Made by a program: the position numbers and the translations under genes. A stretch of DNA of 9,714 bases from Bacteroidales bacterium (GTDB lineage Bacteria; Bacteroidota; Bacteroidia; Bacteroidales; UBA932). The DNA lies in the NCBI GenBank assembly GCA_017551215.1, contig JAFZMA010000057.1:1-9714 (forward strand). Reading direction: 5' to 3'. Below the pieces are notes generated by a model. The model was not told the origin of the DNA. It made no database searches and worked only from the letters and a program-made list of their open reading frames with translations. Shown here piece by piece: positions 1 to 8,580 of this stretch. The first letter of the stretch is position 1. Each line of letters opens with the position of its first letter.

Positions 1-811
1 AAACATATCTGCCAGACTCTCCGAAAGGCTTGAGAATCAATCTTCCCAAGCCATAGCCTCTGCCCTTTTGCTCGGCGACAAAAGTGGCCTGGACGGGGAA
101 ACAAAGACTGCCTTCCGCAATGCAGGGATTAGCCATGCCCTGGCTCTTTCAGGAATGCACGTGGGAATAATCTGGAGCATAATCTGCGCATTGACTGCAG
201 TATTCAGATGGGATTACAGAGCCAGGAAAATCTCCTTTGCCTTAAGCATAGCAGCTATCTTTTTGTATGCGCTCATTACCGGCCTTTCCCCTTCTGTAAG
301 CAGAGCCTGCATAATGATAGCCGTGTGGAAAGCCGCAGATATCATTTGCCACAGTAAAGACAGAATTGCGCCATTGCTGATAGCGGCATTTGCCATAGCG
401 CTATTCAATCCCTTGGCAGTTAGAATGATAGGATTTCAGCTTTCCTTTGCCGCAGTGGCCGGAATAGTTTACCTGTATCCGGCCGTAGAGGAAAGTATAG
501 AGAAAGTCATTGTCGGCTGCCACAGAAGAAGAGCTGTGCGCAGGATTCTTGCCGGAGCAGCAAAACTCATGGGAATAACAATGACCTGCCAGATAGCAAC
601 ATTCCCGCTCATCCTCCTTTACTTCGGGAAGATAAGCGGGAATTTCCTGATTTCCAATCTTGTCTGCGCACCGCTGGTCACGCTTTCCGTCTATGGCAGC
701 GCCGCTTCCGCACTGCTTGGCGGACTCCCTGCAATAGGAGAAATCATATCGGGTATTTCCTCAGCGATAATAGAAACCTTCCGGCAGGTTGTGCTGTTTT
801 TAGGCAGCTGA
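1..811 (+). CDS. comEC: ComEC/Rec2 family DNA-uptake channel, C-terminal part (5' end outside window)
   Basis: This is the last 269 codons of a polytopic inner-membrane protein; the frame is open from base 2, so the start lies upstream. ComEC carries single-stranded DNA across the inner membrane during natural transformation. Visible family marks, numbered from the first complete codon, are the segment around residues 46-55 with SGMHVG (compare the family's SGLHVG), a following SxxRAxxM-like segment (SVSRACIM), FQLSFAAVAGI near the middle, and a late FPLILLYFGKISGNF segment leading into an NLVCAPLV helix. Several hydrophobic stretches fit membrane helices of the Competence domain. The protein stops about 30 residues after the last recognisable helix pair. 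No metallo-beta-lactamase-like C-terminal domain is present, and the final helices seen in many homologues seem short or absent. Its TGA stop directly abuts the stop of the convergent peptidase gene. Family assignment is firm; whether the cell is competent is unknown. Confidence 0.9.
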   Translation, partial: NISARLSERLENQSSQAIASALLLGDKSGLDGETKTAFRNAGISHALALSGMHVGIIWSIICALTAVFRWDYRARKISFALSIAAIFLYALITGLSPSVSRACIMIAVWKAADIICHSKDRIAPLLIAAFAIALFNPLAVRMIGFQLSFAAVAGIVYLYPAVEESIEKVIVGCHRRRAVRRILAGAAKLMGITMTCQIATFPLILLYFGKISGNFLISNLVCAPLVTLSVYGSAASALLGGLPAIGEIISGISSAIIETFRQVVLFLGS

Positions 812-831
812 CTATCTGGCAAACGAGTCAG
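808..831. repeat. 6-bp inverted repeat spanning two abutting stop codons
   Basis: CTGACT at 808-813 and AGTCAG at 826-831 are perfect inverted copies with a 12-base loop. The left arm covers most of both stop codons (TGA of comEC at 809-811, TAG of dpp4 at 812-814 on the other strand). A hairpin could form in either transcript. Neither strand has a T-run after it, so it does not meet the usual form of an intrinsic terminator. The repeat is visible; any role in ending transcription is inference and it could be chance. Confidence 0.3.
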
Positions 832-2950
832 AGAGTTCCTTTGGTACCTCTTTCTCAAGGAGATAGCGGTACCAGAAGCGGTAATCGTTGAAATTAGAGA
901 ACTGGCCCTGGGCTCCGCGATATCCATGCAGCTGCCTAGGATAGATCATAAGGTCAAACTGACGGCCCATCTTTTGGAGTTCCAGCACCAGGCTCATAGT
1001 GTTCTGGACGTGGACATTGTCGTCTGCGGCTCCGTGCGTGAGCATCAGGTAGTTGGTGTTGTCTCCCTTGTAGCCTGACTTGCGGATTCGGTCTGCCATT
1101 ATTGTACGCTTGTAGCCTTCCGGATTCCGCTGCGGAGTATCCATAAAACGCTCTGTGTAATGGGTGTCATAGAGCATATAGTCATAAACTCCACCGCCTG
1201 CTATTCCGTATTTGAAGTAATCGCAACCCTCTGTTACGCATAGAGTTGCCATGCTGCCGCCATAGGAGAATCCGTAGATTCCTATCTTGTCCGCATCCAC
1301 GTAAGGAAGGCTTCTCAGATACTTTGCCCACTCTATGAAATCCTTGAGTTCTATGCCAAAGAAACTGCGGTACATGAAGTTGCGGCCTTCCTTTCCGCAG
1401 TGGCCGCTTCCACGGTGATCCATCGAGAACTGAATCACATCCTGGTTTGCCCACCACTGGTTGGAAGACGAAATCATGCTCCAGCTGTCTGCAACCACAG
1501 GGGTGTTAGGACCGCCGTACATGTAAATGATAACCGGATATTTCTTCTGAGGGTCGAAATTCAAAGGAAGAGTGATCTTGGCAGGAATGGTGTAACCGTC
1601 CGGAGTGGTGATTTCCACCATCTTAGGCAGTGCAATATTGTAAGAGTCGAAATCCTTCCCCTTACCGTCTGCAAGCACTGTCATCTTGCCGCTTCCGTCC
1701 GTAGGAAGAATAACCGCCCTGTCCGGAGTCTGGGCGTTGCTGCAGATGGCTGCCATGTACTTGAAATCATCGCTGAGCTGCAAAGACTTATAGGAAAAGT
1801 CCCCTATGGAAATCCTTGTGGTCTTGGCCTTCTTGATAGATACCTTGTAAATATCTACTCGGGTGCTTTTTTCTTTCTTTGAGGTGAAGTATAGCTCTCC
1901 CTTCTTCTGGTCGATTTTCAGGAGCTTTATGTCCCAATTACGGCCATCTGTGAGGCATTTCTGTGTCTTGCCGTCAAAGGACAGGTAATAGATCTGCTCC
2001 CACATGGTAAAGTCCCTGACCATGTACAGGCCTTTCTCGTCGAATAGCATTTGCTCAGGCCAGTCTATCCAGGTGTCCTGATGCTCCTTGTAGATTGGCT
2101 CCTTGCTGCCGTTCTTAGGATCTACGGAATAAAAGAGAAGATCCTGCTGGACTCTAGGCATCCAAGGAACTATGAATCTGGATGACTCTGAATTCCAGAA
2201 CGGTATGCCAAAATACTGGTCCTCTTTTTCATTGAAATCAGCCCATATAATATTGCCTGTTTCCACATCGGCGAACCCTATTCTTACCTCAGGATTTTTC
2301 TCGCCGCTCATAGGGTAATGGCTTTCCAGAATCTGGTCCTTTGCCTTGGACGGGTCATAAATCGGGAACATCGGAACCTGGCTGTCATCAAAGCGGTAGA
2401 AGGCTATGGTTTTGCTGTCCGGGCTCCACCAGTAAGCCTTGTACTGTGACGAGCGGCCCAGAATCTCCTCGTAGTAAACCCAGGAAGCGCGGCCGTTGAG
2501 TATAACAGCGTTGCCGTCCGAAGTGATTCTCTTTACCTTATTCACCTCTTTATCATAGACATAAAGGTCTCCATTGTTTGTAAACGCCATGAGTTTGCCG
2601 TCCGGGCTGTAGGTAGGATTGGCTATCATTCCATCTCCCTTAATCAGGTCATTGGCCTTCTTTGCATCTTCCCTAATATCCGAAGGGGCGACAGACTGGC
2701 TTACCTTTGGGGTATAATCCTCAAAATTTCCGGTTTTTACATTATACAGGATATTTTCACGCTTGCGGCTGGAAAGGTCCATTTTCGTAACCAAAACCTC
2801 ATCTGCAGATATCCAATTAGGAGGCATCAAGTAATTTTGGATACTTGGAAACCTGTCATTTGCAATCTGTTCCAGAGTCAGATTCTTCTTCTGGGCGTAA
2901 GCGCTCCAGCAAATCAGCGCCAGAGAAAGCGCAAGGGCAAATCTTTTCAT
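812..2950 (-). CDS. Dipeptidyl peptidase IV, secreted S9B serine peptidase
   Basis: The 712-residue protein should release X-Pro or X-Ala dipeptides from peptide N-termini, in the periplasm or on the cell surface. Residues 1-19 form a Sec signal peptide (MKR, hydrophobic core, AYA|Q cleavage); Cys14 is not in a good lipobox, so lipoprotein processing is unlikely. A beta-propeller fills about residues 40-430, with the substrate N-terminus-binding Glu pair at 161-162 (WVYYEE), followed by WWSP. The alpha/beta-hydrolase domain follows with YGGP (oxyanion Tyr478), GFSYGG with nucleophile Ser562, DDNV with Asp643 as the acid, and HG with His675. Tyr594 and Tyr598 in the YDTHYTERF stretch match the pocket tyrosines of mammalian DPP4, but the position of its Trp659 is Tyr591 here. 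Length fits bacterial DPP IV (about 710-740 residues). It is last in the leftward operon, 7 bp after the helicase stop, with no clear Shine-Dalgarno site. Prolyl tripeptidyl peptidase is less likely, given the DDNVH motif and EE pair. Confidence 0.93.
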   Translation of the reverse strand: MKRFALALSLALICWSAYAQKKNLTLEQIANDRFPSIQNYLMPPNWISADEVLVTKMDLSSRKRENILYNVKTGNFEDYTPKVSQSVAPSDIREDAKKANDLIKGDGMIANPTYSPDGKLMAFTNNGDLYVYDKEVNKVKRITSDGNAVILNGRASWVYYEEILGRSSQYKAYWWSPDSKTIAFYRFDDSQVPMFPIYDPSKAKDQILESHYPMSGEKNPEVRIGFADVETGNIIWADFNEKEDQYFGIPFWNSESSRFIVPWMPRVQQDLLFYSVDPKNGSKEPIYKEHQDTWIDWPEQMLFDEKGLYMVRDFTMWEQIYYLSFDGKTQKCLTDGRNWDIKLLKIDQKKGELYFTSKKEKSTRVDIYKVSIKKAKTTRISIGDFSYKSLQLSDDFKYMAAICSNAQTPDRAVILPTDGSGKMTVLADGKGKDFDSYNIALPKMVEITTPDGYTIPAKITLPLNFDPQKKYPVIIYMYGGPNTPVVADSWSMISSSNQWWANQDVIQFSMDHRGSGHCGKEGRNFMYRSFFGIELKDFIEWAKYLRSLPYVDADKIGIYGFSYGGSMATLCVTEGCDYFKYGIAGGGVYDYMLYDTHYTERFMDTPQRNPEGYKRTIMADRIRKSGYKGDNTNYLMLTHGAADDNVHVQNTMSLVLELQKMGRQFDLMIYPRQLHGYRGAQGQFSNFNDYRFWYRYLLEKEVPKELSDSFAR

Positions 2951-2957
2951 ATATGTC

Positions 2958-4379
2958 TTATTTCAGATATTTCTTGTCAAAGTTAACCAAAAAGACCTTT
3001 TCCACAGCACGTGTAAGAGCCGTGTAAAGCCATTTTTTATCATCGATGGTGATATCGTCTTTCCAGAGGATATTGTCAATGAAAACGCATCTCCATTGGC
3101 CGCCCTGGCTCTTGTGGCAGGTAATCGCGGAGGAATACTTAATCTGGAGAGCATTGTAATAAGGATCTTCCCTCACGCACTGCAGGCGCTTTTTCTTTGG
3201 GGTGACGCCATCGTAATCCGCCAGCACGCCTTCAAACAGGGCTGTCTGTGCCTCCCTGTCCAAGGCTGCGGTCTTGCTGTCCAGAGTGTCCAGGATAACC
3301 TTTGCATCTACCTCTATATCATTGTAATCCGGAAAAGCAAGAGTGGCGTCTGCAAAGTGGAGTCCGTACCTTTCCTGATGGTTATGTATACTTATCAGGC
3401 GAGCCATATCCCCGTTTGCAATAAAGTCGAACCTTTCCTCCTGTCCATCGAACTTATAGCAGTTCTTTACCACCATCAGGCGGTCTCCCCGGCAAAGAGC
3501 CTCCTCCAGAAACAGAACTCGGGAACGGATACCCTGATTGTAGCGGTTAGCCCTCTGGTTGCTGCGGCAAAGTACAACCACTTCCTCCGCCCCGTATCTG
3601 GAAATGGCATCCGAGAGGTCTTCTATGAGCGTAGAGCCCGTAATTGCCGTTATATCAGAGAAAGAGGAGATGTCAAAGACTGGCGGGTCTATGTCTCCGT
3701 CAGAGATTTCCTGTCTCAAGCGGGTAGCGTTTACCAGTATGCCGCTGTCCTTTGCCTGGCGTACAACATCCTTGAGTTCGGAGGTTACCATCTTTGGACA
3801 GTAGCGTTTCATGTAATCCGGGTCCAGGGCGGGACTCACATCCAGCCCCACTGGAGGCAACTGGGCGGGATCTCCGATTAGAACCAGACGGTTACTGCTG
3901 CTCTGGCGGACGAACTCTAAAAGGTCGTCCAACAGGTTTCCGCTCCCGAATATGGAATCCGAACCATCTGTGGAACTTATGAGAGAAACCTCGTCCACAA
4001 AATAGACCGTATCCTTTGCCTTGTTGAAATTCAGGGAGAAAGAACTCATGGGATCTGCCTGGGATTTCATCCGGTAGATATGACGGTGTATTGTACTTGT
4101 CTTCTCTCCCGTGAAAGCGGCGAGTACCTTTGCGGAGCGCCCTGTCGGAGCCAAAAGCACGTATTTCATTCCCAGAGTCTTGAGAACGCCAATGCATGCA
4201 GCTATAGCGGAGGTTTTTCCGGTTCCGGCATAACCGGAAACCACCATGAGAAAACGTTCGTCAGCATTGTCCGTAAGAAAACCGCCAAGTTTTGAGAAAA
4301 GGTCTTTCTGGCCGGCGGTAGGCTCCATTCCAAGCCTCTCCGTCATTTTGCCGGAAAGGAATTCAGACATGCCCATCAT
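2958..4379 (-). CDS. RecD/Dda-like SF1B ATP-dependent DNA helicase
   Basis: A superfamily 1B helicase of 473 residues that should unwind duplex DNA 5' to 3' using ATP, acting in repair or recombination. With the start at 4379, visible parts are a Q-like motif around Gln24 (TAGQKDLF), Walker A GYAGTGKT at 49-56, Walker B DEVS at 129-132, motif III GDPAQLPPVG at 169-178, a C-terminal motif V-like TCHKSQGGQW near 420-429, and motif VI YTALTRA at 452-458 with the likely arginine finger Arg457. This is the AAA_30 plus UvrD_C_2 layout. It lacks the long N-terminal region of RecD2 and is near the size of phage T4 Dda, so a RecBCD subunit role is not implied. Start choice: a GTG at 4385 is in frame, but the ATG at 4379 overlaps the trkH stop as ATGA and follows AGAAGG at a good distance, which favours translational coupling. 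Genomes usually label this family as an AAA ATPase or ATP-dependent RecD-like helicase. Its substrate is not known from sequence. Confidence 0.9.
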   Translation of the reverse strand: MMGMSEFLSGKMTERLGMEPTAGQKDLFSKLGGFLTDNADERFLMVVSGYAGTGKTSAIAACIGVLKTLGMKYVLLAPTGRSAKVLAAFTGEKTSTIHRHIYRMKSQADPMSSFSLNFNKAKDTVYFVDEVSLISSTDGSDSIFGSGNLLDDLLEFVRQSSSNRLVLIGDPAQLPPVGLDVSPALDPDYMKRYCPKMVTSELKDVVRQAKDSGILVNATRLRQEISDGDIDPPVFDISSFSDITAITGSTLIEDLSDAISRYGAEEVVVLCRSNQRANRYNQGIRSRVLFLEEALCRGDRLMVVKNCYKFDGQEERFDFIANGDMARLISIHNHQERYGLHFADATLAFPDYNDIEVDAKVILDTLDSKTAALDREAQTALFEGVLADYDGVTPKKKRLQCVREDPYYNALQIKYSSAITCHKSQGGQWRCVFIDNILWKDDITIDDKKWLYTALTRAVEKVFLVNFDKKYLK

Positions 4380-5824
4380 TTCCACCTTCTGATTACAAGG
4401 AATGCCAGTACAGGATAGATTTCAAGACGGCCGAGGAACATCTCTATGGTAAAGATGATCTTGCTCACCACAGGGAAGCTCTCGTAATTGCCGAAGGAGC
4501 TCAAGCTGCTGAATGTCAGACCGGTGTTGGCAGTACATGCCAGTGAGGTTGTAACAGAAGTCTTAAGGTCCAGGCCTGTTGCAGAAAGCAGAATGGCGCC
4601 AACAAAGATTATGGAGCTGAAGAACACCAGGAAGAGGTTTGTCTCTCCTGTAATGTCTGCATCCAGAACCCTGTTCCCCATCCTAGGCTTTATGACCGCA
4701 TTCATGTGGAGCTGACGTTTGAGTCTTGCCTTCAGAGAGCTGAAACTCACACAGATACGGTCTACCTTGGCTCCTCCCGTAGTGGATCCGCTGCATGCTC
4801 CCTGGAATGCCAGATAGAAGAAGACAAGCAGGGCGGCTACCGGCCAGTGTTGAGCATCTGCATTGGCAAAGCCGGTTGTACTGGCTGCGGAAACGTTCAT
4901 AAACGCGCTGTGCCTTAAAGCCGTGAGGAAGTTCTTTTCTGTTCCTCCTGCCAGAAGGCTGAACGTTGTAACAGCCACGGAACCAATAAGAACGAATGTG
5001 TAGAATTTTATAATCGGATCCTTGAATAACTTAAGGGAACGGCTATGGCAAGACAGGTAAATAAGTCCGAAATGGAGGCCGGAAAGATACATGAACACAA
5101 TCATGATTATCTCTATCGCCGGAGAATTGAAGGCGGCGGCAGATGTGTTCTTGGTGCTGAATCCGCCTGTTGCGGATATGCTCATGGAATGGTTGAGGGC
5201 ATCAAAAAATCCCATGCCGGCAAGAACAAGGCAGATTGTCTGGAGAACAGTAAGTCCCACATACACAGTCAGGATTATCTTGGCCGTCTCTGCAACCTTG
5301 AACTTGTAATTCTGTTTTGAAAGTGAACCCATCTCCAGAGAGCTCAGCCTGAGACCGAAAGTGGCGCGTGCGTATGGCAGCACAAGGATCATGAACACAA
5401 CCACTCCCAAACCTCCGAGGTAATGTGTGCTGCTTCTCCAGAACAACAAGCCGTGAGGCAGGCTTTCAACATCGCTGAGGGAAGTGCATCCTGTTGTGGT
5501 ATAACCGCTTACACTCTCAAACCAGGCATCTATCACGGCAAAGTCCCCTCCCCACAGTATGTAAGGCAAGGCCCCGAAGACGCATACCAAGAGCCAGGTC
5601 AGTACAATGGTGAAGAAACCTTCCTTTACGGTTATGGTTCCGGATTTCTTGACGAATACCAGAGGGAAGATACCCACAGCAAGGGTTATCACTCCGCTAA
5701 GCAGAAGCGGAGAGAAAGAAGCGTCCATGCCGTAGCATAGAGAAACCAATACACCCAAAAACATGAAAGCCGCATTGAAAACCAGCGCGATGCCTACATT
5801 CCTGGATATGTAATTGATATTCAT
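4376..5824 (-). CDS. trkH: TrkH-type potassium uptake channel subunit
   Basis: A 482-residue inner-membrane K+ transporter of the Trk/Ktr/HKT superfamily, built from four repeated helix-pore-helix units. The pore-loop motifs are all recognisable: SGYTTTGCTSL with Thr111-Gly112, SATGGFST with Gly220-Gly221, ASTTGFAN with Thr317-Gly318, and CTANTGLTF with Thr434-Gly435. Other family marks are RSSTHYLGGLGVVVF (130-144), ETAK near 179-182, CSGSTTGGAK at 344-353, and the C-terminal MFLGRLEIYPVL. Length is usual for TrkH (about 480). The protein normally works as a dimer gated by a cytoplasmic RCK ring (TrkA), which binds nucleotide. No trkA is seen on either side here; the partner may be elsewhere. 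The gene follows the HAMP protein gene by 14 bp, with a modest AAGG site just before the ATG, and its stop overlaps the helicase start. It belongs to the leftward operon. Confidence 0.95.
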   Translation of the reverse strand: MNINYISRNVGIALVFNAAFMFLGVLVSLCYGMDASFSPLLLSGVITLAVGIFPLVFVKKSGTITVKEGFFTIVLTWLLVCVFGALPYILWGGDFAVIDAWFESVSGYTTTGCTSLSDVESLPHGLLFWRSSTHYLGGLGVVVFMILVLPYARATFGLRLSSLEMGSLSKQNYKFKVAETAKIILTVYVGLTVLQTICLVLAGMGFFDALNHSMSISATGGFSTKNTSAAAFNSPAIEIIMIVFMYLSGLHFGLIYLSCHSRSLKLFKDPIIKFYTFVLIGSVAVTTFSLLAGGTEKNFLTALRHSAFMNVSAASTTGFANADAQHWPVAALLVFFYLAFQGACSGSTTGGAKVDRICVSFSSLKARLKRQLHMNAVIKPRMGNRVLDADITGETNLFLVFFSSIIFVGAILLSATGLDLKTSVTTSLACTANTGLTFSSLSSFGNYESFPVVSKIIFTIEMFLGRLEIYPVLAFLVIRRWK

Positions 5825-5838
5825 AACGCCTTGATATT

Positions 5839-6618
5839 CTACTGGTTCTTTGTAAGCTGCTTGTGATCCCTGACAATGTCCTTGACATTCTCGTTGAGTT
5901 CCTCCACCTCGTCGTCGGAATCAATATTCACATCGTAGGTCTTGCGCGTGAGCTTGTAATTGCGCAAAGCCCTGTTAATCTTTATTACAGGATCAAAGAA
6001 ATAGAAATTCAGGAAATAGTTAAACAGGAACAGCAGAAGGATACCGATTCCCACTGCCACCACGCAAGGCATCAGACTGCGGTAGAAACCCTCGGAAAGG
6101 CGGTCTGAATTCTCTTTCAGGGCCTTCTGGGAGGACATGTTAAGATCCTGGATGAAAACCCTCAGTTTTGAATAAACCGGATACATCCTCTCGAAGTACC
6201 AGTCTTTCTTCTGCTGGTAACGCGGAAGGTTCCACACCCCTTTTGCCTCTTCCAGCATGTGGGCGTATGCAACGTATGCATAACGGATGGAATCTGCCAT
6301 ATCCCTCTCCCCCTCCGTGGTGAAATTGTCCCTTACACTCTTGAGGGCGTCTATGAACTTGTCATCGTCACCGATGGTAGGCATTGTATTAACATCCGTA
6401 TAGGTGGAATCTCCCATTGTACTGAGTAGCTGGAAGTTGTAATCATCTGCCAGGTCCAGCAGACGGCGGGTGGTGTTGATGCTGATTATATCGTCCGTGA
6501 CAAACTTTTCTATGGTTCTCCTCATTGTCACGAATTCGAATATGGCAATCAGACTGCTGAGCAGCAGAATAAAGCCCAGTATCACAAATCCTATAGATAT
6601 TTTCCTTTTCAGCAGCAT
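5839..6618 (-). CDS. Two-helix membrane receptor with HAMP domain and no output domain
   Basis: A 259-residue protein that I cannot name as a known gene. After a basic start (MLLKRK), TM1 spans about 7-30. A charged, mostly helical region of about 150 residues follows (31-181), likely periplasmic and similar in layout to four-helix-bundle sensors of chemoreceptors and histidine kinases. TM2 spans about 182-204. The last 50 residues look like a HAMP domain: FFDPVIKINRAL holds the usual proline (Pro210), and DSDDEVEELNENV resembles the DExxxL motif before the second HAMP helix. The protein ends right after HAMP, without kinase, cyclase, GGDEF or methyl-accepting domain. A TTG at 6642 would add eight residues but lies inside the promoter -7 box, so the ATG at 6618 is preferred. 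It is first in the operon, before trkH, so it may sense an envelope or ionic signal and pass it to a partner; that is inference. It could instead be the receptor half of a split kinase. Confidence 0.72.
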   Translation of the reverse strand: MLLKRKISIGFVILGFILLLSSLIAIFEFVTMRRTIEKFVTDDIISINTTRRLLDLADDYNFQLLSTMGDSTYTDVNTMPTIGDDDKFIDALKSVRDNFTTEGERDMADSIRYAYVAYAHMLEEAKGVWNLPRYQQKKDWYFERMYPVYSKLRVFIQDLNMSSQKALKENSDRLSEGFYRSLMPCVVAVGIGILLLFLFNYFLNFYFFDPVIKINRALRNYKLTRKTYDVNIDSDDEVEELNENVKDIVRDHKQLTKNQ

Positions 6619-6639
6619 TTCCAAATGTGTATAGTCGTG

Positions 6640-6647
6640 CAAATGTA
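6640..6647 (-). promoter_or_regulatory. Bacteroidota -7 promoter element for the HAMP-trkH-helicase-dpp4 operon
   Basis: On the minus strand this reads TACATTTG, a perfect match to TAnnTTTG. It lies 21 bases before the ATG at 6618, giving an expected short leader of roughly 12-18 bases. About 20 bases upstream, where a TTTG -33 box is expected, there is only a poor match inside the terminator loop (TGTT), so the promoter may be weak or need an activator. A TTTG directly joins the -7 box but is too close to act as the -33 box. Confidence 0.6.
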
Positions 6648-6648
6648 C

Positions 6649-6679
6649 AAAAAAAGGGAGGACGGTGTAACATCCTCCC
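6649..6679 (-). terminator. Intrinsic terminator of gap
   Basis: On the minus strand, GGGAGGATG (6671-6679) and CGTCCTCCC (6656-6664) form a 9-bp stem with one G-U pair and a six-base loop, followed by seven T residues (6649-6655). It starts 25 bases after the gap stop codon. The form is textbook rho-independent termination and should separate the highly expressed gap transcript from the operon downstream. Confidence 0.92.
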
Positions 6680-6704
6680 CTTTGGCCTTTGTTTTAGGCG
6701 GGTT

Positions 6705-8576
<1,872 letters not shown>

Positions 8577-8580
8577 CCAC

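Noticed and set aside
1400..1882. A 160-codon open frame on the + strand opposite the DPP IV gene.
   Set aside because: It is fully antisense to a gene with complete catalytic motifs, has no recognisable domain, and its composition fits a shadow frame.
2890..2950. Lipoprotein signal in the DPP IV N-terminus, because of Cys14.
   Set aside because: The residues before Cys14 (ALI) do not form a proper lipobox, and AYA|Q at 17-20 is a good signal peptidase I site.
3096..3881. A 261-codon open frame on the + strand opposite the helicase gene.
   Set aside because: Long, but antisense to a helicase with all motifs intact; no domain, signal or start site of its own supports it.
6619..6642. TTG start at 6642 for the HAMP protein, adding eight residues.
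   Set aside because: The TTG is part of the TACATTTG promoter box, so it would lie upstream of the expected transcript start.
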